From contig DCCG01000002.1 of the NCBI GenBank assembly GCA_002314145.1, forward strand, positions 95,482 to 159,481: a DNA stretch of 64,000 nt, given 5' to 3'. The position numbers and the translations under genes are program-made. Under the pieces are notes generated by a model, which worked only from the letters and a program-made list of their open reading frames with translations, was not told where the DNA came from and searched no databases. Shown piece by piece: positions 1 through 8,500 of the stretch (positions within the stretch are counted from its first letter, which is position 1; every line of letters starts with the position of its first letter). Source of the stretch: Thalassolituus sp. UBA1087 (GTDB taxonomy: Bacteria > Pseudomonadota > Gammaproteobacteria > Pseudomonadales > Oceanobacteraceae).

Positions 1-2
1 CG

Positions 3-1130
3 CAGTTACTGGAAAAACCTGACCGCCTGATTGGCACCATCCTGACCGGCAACAACCTGGTTAACTTCGCGGCGGCAGCTCTGGCGACCATTATCAGCCA
101 ACGTCTGTGGCCTGATAACCCGGATCTGGCGGTCTTCGTCAACACCATACTTTTTACCCTGGTGGTGCTGATCTTCGCCGAACTGACGCCCAAAACCCTG
201 GCCGCGATAGCCCCTGAAAAGATCGCTTTCCCTGCCAGCCGCGCCCTGCTGGGTCTGCAATGGCTGCTGCATCCTTTCGTCTGGTTCGTGAATACCATTG
301 CCAATGGCCTGCTCAGACTGGTGCGTGTGGACGTTAACAATGCCACCCCGGATAACCTCAGCACGGAAGAGCTGCGCACCATTGTGCGCGAAGCCGGTAC
401 CATGATTCCCAAGCGTCACCAGCACATGCTGATCAGCATCCTGGATCTTGAGAAAATGACGGTGAACGACATCATGGTGCAGCGCAACGAGATTGTCGGC
501 ATCAACCTGGAAGACGATCTCGATGACATTATGCAGCAGCTGCGTACCACCCAACATACCCGCATGCCGGTGTATAAAGGGGACATCAATAATGTGATCG
601 GTATTCTTCACACCCGTAATATCAGCCGTTTTCTGACCTCCGGCGAACTGCTCAAAGAAGATATCAAGAACATCTGCCGCGAACCCTATTTCATTCCGGA
701 AAGCACCCCGCTGCATACCCAGCTGTTCAACTTCCAGAAGAACAAGCGCCGCATTGCCCTGGTGGTGGATGAATACGGCGACCTGGAGGGTATCTGTACG
801 CTGGAGGATATCCTGGAGGAAATCGTCGGTGAATTTACCACCGATGTTATGGCCGCCAGCTCCCCGGACATCCATCCCCAGGAAGACGGCAGCTATATCC
901 TCGACGGCTCCGCCTACGTAAGGGAAGTGAACAAAGCCCTGAAGTGGACCCTGCCCATCGACGGTCCCAAGACCATCAGCGGCCTGATCGTCGAGATTCT
1001 GGAACACATCCCGGATAACCCGGTGTGTCTGACCGTCGCCGGCTACCGTATCGAAATCCTGCAGATCAAGGACAACACGGTTAAAGCAGCCAAGTTCACG
1101 CTGGACCCCAAATACCGTTTCCCGGATTAA
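3..1130 (+). CDS. CorC/CNNM (HlyC/CorC) family membrane protein, 5' truncated by window edge
   Basis: The reading frame is open from the first bases, so the start lies upstream of the window; 375 residues are visible. The visible N-terminal part is the end of a DUF21/CNNM membrane domain (hydrophobic stretch around residues 35-60, with the family motif FAELTPKTLA). It is followed by two CBS domains (about residues 115-240; note MPVYKGDINNVIGILH and VVDEYGDLEGICTLEDILEE) and a C-terminal CorC_HlyC transporter-associated domain (about 290-375). Members are linked to magnesium/cobalt homeostasis, possibly as Mg2+ exporters; the ion specificity cannot be read here. It is followed by metG after 84 bases. 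An internal ATG at 162 is not the true start, because the membrane domain continues upstream of it. Confidence 0.9.
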   Translation, partial: QLLEKPDRLIGTILTGNNLVNFAAAALATIISQRLWPDNPDLAVFVNTILFTLVVLIFAELTPKTLAAIAPEKIAFPASRALLGLQWLLHPFVWFVNTIANGLLRLVRVDVNNATPDNLSTEELRTIVREAGTMIPKRHQHMLISILDLEKMTVNDIMVQRNEIVGINLEDDLDDIMQQLRTTQHTRMPVYKGDINNVIGILHTRNISRFLTSGELLKEDIKNICREPYFIPESTPLHTQLFNFQKNKRRIALVVDEYGDLEGICTLEDILEEIVGEFTTDVMAASSPDIHPQEDGSYILDGSAYVREVNKALKWTLPIDGPKTISGLIVEILEHIPDNPVCLTVAGYRIEILQIKDNTVKAAKFTLDPKYRFPD

Positions 1131-1172
1131 TCCGTTCGGCTGCCTGCTCTGGCAGCCGGCTCCCCGGACCGC

Positions 1173-1178
1173 TACAAT
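1173..1178 (+). promoter_or_regulatory. possible -10 element of a metG promoter
   Basis: TACAAT lies about 37 bases before the metG start. A weak -35 candidate CTGGCA (1149-1154) sits 18 bases upstream, inside the right arm of an 8-bp hairpin at 1137-1158 (CGGCTGCC/GGCAGCCG, no T-tract). This is an assignment by eye only; metG could also be read from the upstream gene. Confidence 0.3.
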
Positions 1179-1214
1179 ACTGCCCCTTTTAATGAGCAAC
1201 CGTAGCGAATTGTC

Positions 1215-3332
1215 ATGACCGCACAGAACCCTCGAAAGATCCTCGTCACCAGCGCCCTGCCCTATGCCAACGGCTCCATTCACCTTGGCCATCTGCTGGA
1301 ATACATTCAGACCGATATCTGGGTACGCTTCCAGAAACTGCGTGGCAACGAGTGCCACTATGTCTGCGCTGATGACGCCCACGGCACCGCCATCATGCTG
1401 CGTGCCGAAAAAGAAGGCCTGACCCCGGAACAACAGATAGCCCGGGTGAAAGCCGAACACGAGGAAGACTTCGCCGGGTTCCAGATTGGCTTTGACAACT
1501 TCCACAGCACTCACAGTGAAGAGAACCGTCATTTCTCTGAAGAAATCTACAAAGCCTGCCGCGACAAAGGCTACATCGCGTCGCGCAGCATTAAACAGCT
1601 GTATGATCCGGTCAAAGAGTTGTTTCTCGCCGACCGCTATATCAAAGGTGAATGCCCTAACTGTGGTGCTGACGATCAGTATGGTGATAACTGTGAAGCC
1701 TGTGGTGCCACTTACACGCCGGCAGAACTGAAAAACCCGGTCTCAGTGATTTCCGGTGCCACACCGGTGGAAAAAGAATCCGAGCATTATTTCTTTAAAC
1801 TGCCGGAATTCCAGCAATTCCTGCGTGAATGGACGCGCTCCGGTACGCTGCAGGAAGGCGTTGCCAATAAACTGGCTGAATGGCTGGATTCTGACCTGCA
1901 CGAATGGGATATCTCCCGTGATGCCCCTTATTTCGGTTTTGAAATTCCGGATGCGCCGGGCAAATATTTCTACGTCTGGCTCGACGCTCCTATTGGTTAC
2001 ATGGCCAGCTTTAAAAACCTGTGTGACAAGCGTGGCGACATCGATTTCGACGAGTTCTGGAAGAAAGATTCCACCGCCGAGCTGTACCACTTTATCGGTA
2101 AAGACATTATCAACTTCCATGCGCTGTTCTGGCCTTCCATGCTCACGGCCGCAGAATACCGCACGCCAACGGCTGTTAACGCACACGGTTTTGTTACCGT
2201 AAACGGTGCGAAAATGTCGAAATCCCGCGGTACTTTTATTAAAGCCCGCACTTATCTCAACCACCTGAACCCGACTTACCTGCGTTACTACTTTGCCGCC
2301 AAACTGGGTTCCGGTGTCGATGACTTCGACCTCAACCTCGAAGACTTCGTACAGCGCGTGAACTCTGACCTGGTTAATAAACTGGTAAATATCGCCAGCC
2401 GTACCGCCAATTTTGTATATAAAGCCGGCGGTAACCTGACCACAGAATGTGCAGAACCGGACATGGTGGCCGACTTTATTAACGCCGGCGATCAGATTGC
2501 AGATTTTTACGAAAGACGTGAATTCGGCCGTGCCATGCGTGAAATCATGTTGCTCGCTGACCGCGCTAACGAATACATTCAGGAAAAAGCCCCATGGGCA
2601 ATGAACAAAGAGCAAGGCCGTCAGCAGGAGGTACAGGACGTCTGCTCTGTGGCCATCAACCTGTTCCGTCAGCTGATTACCTATCTGGCCCCGGTGCTGC
2701 CGGAAATTGCAGATAAAACCGCTGACTTCCTGAATCTGGACAATCTTGACTGGGAATCGCGCCGCAACATTCTGCTGGGCCACAGCATCAATAAATTCAA
2801 ACCTATGCTGCCCCGTGCAGAAATGGACAAAGTGACTGCCATTCTGGAAGAAACCAAAGACGAACTGGCGAAAGAAACCGGCAAAACTCCGGACGGCAAA
2901 AAAGACGACAAGCCAGCGCCTCAGAAGTCAGACAAGAAAGACGCTAAAAAGTCGAAAAATAAAGGGCCAGAGCTCAGGGAAGACGGCAATGAAGTGATTG
3001 CCGACACCATCGAGTTTCCGGACTTTGCAAAAGTCGATCTGCGTATTGCAAAAATCGTCGATGCCAGCCATGTCGAAGGGGCAGAAAAGCTGCTGCAACT
3101 GACACTGGATATCGGCAACGGTGAAACCCGCAACGTCTTCTCCGGCATTAAAGCGGCCTACCAGCCAGAAGACCTGAAAGGCAAACTGACTGTTATGGTT
3201 GCTAACCTGGCACCGCGTAAAATGAAATTCGGTCTGTCCGAAGGCATGGTACTGGCGGCCGGGCCCGGCGGTGAAGACATCTTCCTGCTGGAGCCCCACG
3301 AGGGTGCTCAGCCTGGTATGCGGGTGATGTAA
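1215..3332 (+). CDS. metG: methionyl-tRNA synthetase
   Basis: Class I aminoacyl-tRNA synthetase that charges tRNA-Met with methionine in the cytoplasm. The 705-residue product shows the HIGH-type motif as HLGH near residue 24. A zinc-knuckle insert holds two CxxC pairs (CPNCG and CEACG, about 147-163), and the KMSKS loop appears as KMSKSRG near 335. A Lys/Asp-rich linker (about 555-590) leads to a C-terminal EMAP/tRNA-binding OB-fold domain (DFAKVDLRIAKI to the end), which mediates dimerisation in the long bacterial form. Length matches the E. coli type (about 677) with a slightly longer linker. The start ATG at 1215 is placed by homology (MTAQNPRKILVTSALPYANG); the Shine-Dalgarno sequence is weak. 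Confidence 0.97.
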   Translation: MTAQNPRKILVTSALPYANGSIHLGHLLEYIQTDIWVRFQKLRGNECHYVCADDAHGTAIMLRAEKEGLTPEQQIARVKAEHEEDFAGFQIGFDNFHSTHSEENRHFSEEIYKACRDKGYIASRSIKQLYDPVKELFLADRYIKGECPNCGADDQYGDNCEACGATYTPAELKNPVSVISGATPVEKESEHYFFKLPEFQQFLREWTRSGTLQEGVANKLAEWLDSDLHEWDISRDAPYFGFEIPDAPGKYFYVWLDAPIGYMASFKNLCDKRGDIDFDEFWKKDSTAELYHFIGKDIINFHALFWPSMLTAAEYRTPTAVNAHGFVTVNGAKMSKSRGTFIKARTYLNHLNPTYLRYYFAAKLGSGVDDFDLNLEDFVQRVNSDLVNKLVNIASRTANFVYKAGGNLTTECAEPDMVADFINAGDQIADFYERREFGRAMREIMLLADRANEYIQEKAPWAMNKEQGRQQEVQDVCSVAINLFRQLITYLAPVLPEIADKTADFLNLDNLDWESRRNILLGHSINKFKPMLPRAEMDKVTAILEETKDELAKETGKTPDGKKDDKPAPQKSDKKDAKKSKNKGPELREDGNEVIADTIEFPDFAKVDLRIAKIVDASHVEGAEKLLQLTLDIGNGETRNVFSGIKAAYQPEDLKGKLTVMVANLAPRKMKFGLSEGMVLAAGPGGEDIFLLEPHEGAQPGMRVM

Positions 3333-3485
3333 GAGCAACAACGATCCGTTGATTCTGTTGCCACACAGCCGGCCATATTCATTATGACCGGCTTCGGTCA
3401 ACTCACTGTAAACCACCGTCAAGCCTTATAACAGGTACAACGGCCGGTTATCGGGACATATTGAGAAACAGAGAAAGGAATAACG

Positions 3486-3713
3486 ATGGCCTATTTTGAA
3501 ATTGAGTCCTATGCCGTGCATTGGGACACCCAGGAAAACACCGGCACCATTCAGCTGAATATGATCAATGGTGAAGTTCACGCCATCAAGCAGCTGACGG
3601 CTTCGACTGTTCATATGCTGATGGACCTGCTGCGCAATGAAAAACCCCTCTACTTCGATACCGATCGCCAAAGCGTACACAGCCACTTTGAGCCGATTGG
3701 CGAAAATGAATAA
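3486..3713 (+). CDS. small conserved-looking protein of unknown function
   Basis: A 75-residue ORF with a good ribosome binding site (GAAAGGAATAACG before the ATG). The product is soluble, with no signal peptide or membrane segment. It looks like a small alpha/beta protein: an N-terminal strand-rich part (residues 1-35) and a helix (about 37-52, LTASTVHMLMDLLRNE). I do not recognise a family. It stands alone 150 bases after metG and is followed by a terminator that serves the opposite strand. The ribosome site, ordinary codon use and acidic composition argue that it is a real gene. Confidence 0.6.
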   Translation: MAYFEIESYAVHWDTQENTGTIQLNMINGEVHAIKQLTASTVHMLMDLLRNEKPLYFDTDRQSVHSHFEPIGENE

Positions 3714-3797
3714 GGATGATAATCAACCCTTAAGGTGCTACTGAAGGTCTGTTTTATCATCACCAGTCCGGGCTCCGCGTTTACTCATAACACCAAC

Positions 3798-3831
3798 TAA
3801 AAGCCTGCACCCGGGGGAACAGGTGCAGGCT
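3798..3831 (-). terminator. rho-independent terminator of the 410-residue beta-helix protein gene
   Basis: On the minus strand a perfect 10-bp stem (AGCCTGCACC / GGTGCAGGCT, at 3802-3811 and 3822-3831) is followed by TTTT. It lies 40 bases after the stop of the gene ending at 3872. Confidence 0.8.
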
Positions 3832-3871
3832 AAATAAGAAACCTCAGCCCATTAAGGTTTCTTCATTAAGA

Positions 3872-5104
3872 TCAATCACAATCAGGCGCATCATTCCAGA
3901 AACTCGCTGGATAAGATGTTACTGTTGCCCCTCCCGAAAGTGGCAGAATACCCTCCGCATCCGTGCAGTCATACGTAATGTTATTAAAATCACCGGAGCT
4001 GATATTGGTGCTGCTGGTCGCCGAACAGTTTTTGCCGGCAAACCCGGTCAGATACATATCGGAAAAGTTACCGCCGGTTCCTTCTTTCAGTTTGAAAGGA
4101 ACATCAACATAGGCAACGCCGGAACCAACAAACTCAATATAAGCCTCAGAAATGGTACCGTTTGCCAATGGTGTTTTGGTCGAATCATTCGGATTTCCGG
4201 CCAGTTCCATGGCATGGTCAGAGGCATTGGATGAGGTGTTACCATTTTGCTTAATGTATACACCGGTAACCGAACCTGTAAAGCCATAATCCCAATCGAT
4301 AGAATCATCACCATTACAGGTCAGCCACAGGTCAGTCACATCAACATCGCCACCGAAGAACTCGACACCATCGTCAAAGTTTTCATTCACATGAACGTGA
4401 TCGATCGTGGTATTCGTATCATTTACGGCATAAAGCGTCAGGCCGTTAATTTCATCACCACCGTTGGCGACATCATCCGGATCATTAACATTGATTTCAC
4501 TGCCGCCTTCAGTAATAACCACATACTGCAGTGTACCACTGCCGATGGTATCACTCAGGCTGCCACCAAAGTAATAATCGTCGCTGATACCTTCCATCAG
4601 GCAATCATCAGAACCACTGTTACATTCATTTGCCACACCAAAGCCGGACAAAATAACACCACCCCATTCGCCTTCGCCGGTGAAGTTTTCATCTTCACTT
4701 GAGAACACGATCGGATCAGACGCGGTGCCGACTGCATTGATGGTCGCACCACGACTGATAATCAGAGACGCATTAGATGCCGTGGCAATGATGTTAACAC
4801 CGGCTTCAATGGTCAGCTCCGCATCATTTGCTGTTGCCGGTGTTTTACCGTATTTATAACCATCTCCCACAGTAACGGCACCAGGCAGCGCCCAGAGGAC
4901 AGGCTTCTGGTACATAACATCATTACCATTAAACAGAGTTTTGTCCGTAGTAATGGATGAGGGAAGCTCACACAAAACGTAGTTTACAGTGTTCCAGTTA
5001 AAAGAAGCATTGGCAACAGAACCAACGGCCATACAGCTGCCATCGGATGCAAATGCACCGGCTGAGCTGAGCATCAAAGCAGAAACCATCATCAGTCTTT
5101 TCAT
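3872..5104 (-). CDS. secreted right-handed beta-helix-like protein (companion of TonB receptor locus)
   Basis: 410 residues starting at ATG 5104, preceded by TGGAG with a 9-base spacer. An in-frame upstream ATG at 5158 would bury the signal peptide and is rejected. A Sec signal peptide (MKRLMMVSALMLSSAGAFA) ends near residue 20 and has no lipobox, so the product is probably periplasmic or exported. The mature part is rich in Asn/Asp/Gly/Thr with short hydrophobic beta repeats typical of parallel beta-helix proteins. It carries the block GEWGGVILSGFG (near 125) followed by a Cys pair and DDYYFGG, then GGDVDV and DWDYGFTG. The same blocks occur three times in the neighbouring 1443-residue lipoprotein, so the two genes share ancestry. 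It sits about 440 bases downstream of that operon's terminator and has its own promoter region and terminator. Function unknown; inferred surface ligand handling with the linked TonB receptors. Confidence 0.75.
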   Translation of the reverse strand: MKRLMMVSALMLSSAGAFASDGSCMAVGSVANASFNWNTVNYVLCELPSSITTDKTLFNGNDVMYQKPVLWALPGAVTVGDGYKYGKTPATANDAELTIEAGVNIIATASNASLIISRGATINAVGTASDPIVFSSEDENFTGEGEWGGVILSGFGVANECNSGSDDCLMEGISDDYYFGGSLSDTIGSGTLQYVVITEGGSEINVNDPDDVANGGDEINGLTLYAVNDTNTTIDHVHVNENFDDGVEFFGGDVDVTDLWLTCNGDDSIDWDYGFTGSVTGVYIKQNGNTSSNASDHAMELAGNPNDSTKTPLANGTISEAYIEFVGSGVAYVDVPFKLKEGTGGNFSDMYLTGFAGKNCSATSSTNISSGDFNNITYDCTDAEGILPLSGGATVTSYPASFWNDAPDCD

Positions 5105-5540
5105 AACAAAATCTCCAGAATGCTTTCCATGTATTCGTTTGCAACGGCCTGCATACAAACATTGTGATAATCAATTTCCGGATCAACCGGAAGATCAGCG
5201 GATAACTGATCACTGACTCCCCGGGGGAGCAGAATTAAAATACCACCAGACAGATGACAGAAAAGAGGCTGATTAATAACGAAATAAACCTAAAAATACT
5301 TACTTGGCAGGTAGCATTATAAAAACATCACATATCTTTCACATAGCCATTTCATTCTTCAATTTTCTATTAAATTTCAGATACCTTACTGACAATATAT
5401 TTAATTTACCTCCAGGAATAGTTCGTGAACATATTATGACAAAGAAAAATAGGAAAATCGGAAAAGAAAAAGATATAAAAATTAACCTATCAGAAAAAAG
5501 GGAGCCGAAGCTCCCTGTTCAAAAATATTCATAAACGCCA
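5105..5540. other. intergenic region between the beta-helix protein genes
   Basis: 436 bases without a credible gene. It must hold the promoter of the 410-residue protein gene (minus strand) and contains the terminator of the upstream lipoprotein operon at its right end. The stretch 5280-5490 is markedly AT-rich. A 76-codon ORF on the plus strand (5304-5534) runs through the terminator hairpin and looks spurious. Confidence 0.6.
5493..5516 (-). terminator. rho-independent terminator of the TonB receptor/lipoprotein operon
   Basis: On the minus strand the perfect stem GGGAGC-TTCG-GCTCCC (5500-5515, with one extra A/T pair outside) has a stable tetraloop and is followed directly by six T residues (5494-5499). 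It lies 25 bases after the lipoprotein stop codon. Confidence 0.9.
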
Positions 5541-8500
5541 TCAGTCAAGCTGATTAATAATTTCTGAATACTGATTGTAATCAAATATACCAAGGTAATT
5601 GGTTTGTTGTAAAAATACTGTGTCTGATGTCACCGAATCACTGTAATCCCCTGAGTCCGTGCCGGCACTATTTCCCTGGATCACAACATCGTAGGATGGA
5701 AATTCAGGGTTAAAACCACCGGGATTCCGGCCAGACAATAATGGAGGCATCGCATAAAGTCCGGCAACTCCCTCGCGGACCTTATCGTAGGCATTATTGT
5801 TCTGAAACATATTCGGGTTAAACACAGAATCTCCTGAGAAAACAGGGACCTCATCAATCAAAGGCGTATCATTGCTCAGTTCTGCGCAACCTTCGGCCAG
5901 ATTAACGATGTGAATATCCTGCGCCGTTAATGAGCCTGAAGTACCATCGATATAGAGACATTGTTTCATGGTGGACCCCATCAGGCTATAAGCATCCTGG
6001 TTTACACCGATGACACTGTTATACAGATTAAGGGAGCTGCCATCGTATAGAGAGATCCCTGTCTGATCGTACGCTTGCTGAACATAAACTGAATAATTCA
6101 TGCTGATATTCGCCAAAACCGGTGCGGAACGCGGTAAGGCATCTGTATCATCCGGGTTATTGACCCCCTGAATATATGTCATGATTCCACGATCATTCTG
6201 CACATCGTAGCTGGACGTTATATACGCTCCCTGGATATTACCGACATAGCCATAGGACCACCTCATGGCACCGAAATAGCTTTCCATTCCATAATAGTAA
6301 AGATCCCGGAGGTTAACGGCCCCACCATGGAATTCCAGCATAAAGCGATCATGGGTATCGCCACTCTCAGATATCAGATTGACATGCTGCAAGGTTGCAT
6401 CACGGCCAACGGCGTTCAGGGTAATATGAGCGTCCCCCCTCGCATTAAGGTACTCAATATCAACATTCCCATAGTCATTATCATAGCCGCCGAAATATCC
6501 GTATTTCCCCTGAATATTGCACACCTGCGTAGCTGCCAGCGCAGTATCTGCATCAGGGCATTGGTTGTGGCGGCCAAAACCATCGATGACCAGCGGCAGA
6601 TTCAATGTCACCATGCCCTGGCTTTCAGCCGGTGTATCATCACTGTCAAAATATTCAGGTTCCCCCGATATCACCAGGGCTCCCCCCCGGGTTATATGCA
6701 GCACACTGTTTTCAGACTCCCCTGACAATTCAGTACCCGCTTCAATATTCAGCATCACCGGGTTTTCTTTCATGGCCGTCAGATCGGTCAGATGTTCATG
6801 CCCCTCACCGATATGCACTTCACCTTTAATACTCCACTTAGTGGGTGCTATCCGCATCACAGCGTCATCGATAAATCTGACTTCACCGGAACGGATAGCC
6901 CAGCCGGCTGTTGGCATGTTTTCCTGTATATCAGACAGGGTCCGGCCCGCAGCCAGCCCCTGCTGCACCGTCTCTCCGGCCCGCCCCGTATACTGACTGA
7001 TGGTTACGTCATGATTGTAGGTGCCACCCAGAATACGACACACTTTCGTCAGAGGCCGCCAGCCACTTTCACTGATGTCTATCTGATTATCGCCGTTAAA
7101 GTCATAATCAAATGGGTATGGCAGTGTTTCAAACCCAACCAGCATGCCTAAATTATTGCAGGCTTCATCCGGAGCAATAACAACGGAATCACTCCAGTCT
7201 GCGCCATACCAGTCGTCATCACTGTCCATGACAGCACCGATATAATTGCTGTTATTCAGATAGGCGTAGGCATCACCGATTAAGCCGGCATAGGTATTCA
7301 GATCGGCGTGACGGGCGGAGGTATTACCGGTAATGACATAGGTGGTATCCAGCACCGGATCTTCTTCATACACACCACTGCTGTTAACCACATCGTAGCC
7401 GTAATCAGTGCCCGATAATTCGGATTCGTCAGCGAGCGAGTGATCACAGCTGAGGATGACACCGTCAAACAGAATATCTGCAGGATCGGCGAGCAGAGCT
7501 GCCGTTTCGCTGTCGTCGATATCAAGACATACAGAAAAATCAGAAAACACCGAATTAAACAACAGCAAACCAGAGCCCTGCTGCAGCAGAATGGCTGTAT
7601 TGTCTGAACCAAAACCAACGGCAGTAAGATTGGTAATGACCGGCCGGGATCTGGGTTGAGCATTGTAATCCTGGGCATCGTTGATGCCGTGGAGTACCGC
7701 ACCCTGGCTGCTTTCTCCGGGGTTGATAACGGCAGTTTCTATGGTACCGGCATAACCGTTTTGCCAGAAAAGCGGATCACCGGCTATATTGCCCATGACA
7801 AGATTATCCAGGTTAACACCACCGCCATTGATACTCAGACCGTTGCTTCCCGCACCGTATATATCCAGAAAGGAAATCTGTGATCCTGCGCCAACATTAT
7901 TCAGCGTCACTGCTGCCTGACCATCTTCACCGCTATCAAATATACGCAGATACTGAATATTCAGCTGAGCGGTTTGGTCATCAATCGCAGCCTCACCATT
8001 GACGGTAATCCCCCGCCAGCCGGAAGTAATTTCACCTGTGCCTGAATCAATAACACTGATAACTACGGCGGCATTATCAGCACCGGCTACCTTCAGATGC
8101 GCATCAGGCTGAATCACCAGTTCAGAATCCATGTCGGCTTCAGCCAGCAGCCGGCTTCCGGTCAGGAGAGTCAGAGTCAGCGGATCCGTCAGCGCCTGTT
8201 CCTGTTCGCTGGCAGTAAGCTGCGTAAAATCTGAACCGGCCTGCACCTTACCTGAAAGACGCCAGACAATATGCTTAACGCTATAATCGGGTAAGCCACC
8301 CGCCGTTAACAGCCCTTCCATACTGAAAGAGCCATAGAGAGTTACCGATTGTGATATTTCAGCATTCAGGTCACATACCTGAAATACGTCTCCATCGATG
8401 GTCAGCAGGTCACTGGAAAGTGTTCCTGCTCCCATACACTGAGGAAAAAGAATCGCCGCCGGGTAAACATCCTGATTGGAAATACCGACATTACCAGCCC

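Noticed and set aside
6..1532. 508-codon ORF on the minus strand across the CorC-like gene and start of metG
   Set aside because: It runs antisense to two well-supported genes, crosses their intergenic region, has no recognisable domain or ribosome site, and is the kind of shadow frame expected at this GC content.
1743..2783. 346-codon minus-strand ORF inside metG
   Set aside because: Fully antisense to metG; no motif and no regulatory signals.
3714..3735. Fur-box-like GATGATAATCA after the small orphan gene
   Set aside because: Only a half-match, located downstream of a gene and far from any promoter it could control.
5304..5534. 76-codon plus-strand ORF in the AT-rich gap between the beta-helix genes
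   Set aside because: It reads through the terminator hairpin of the opposite operon, has low-complexity Lys/Ile-rich composition and no ribosome site.
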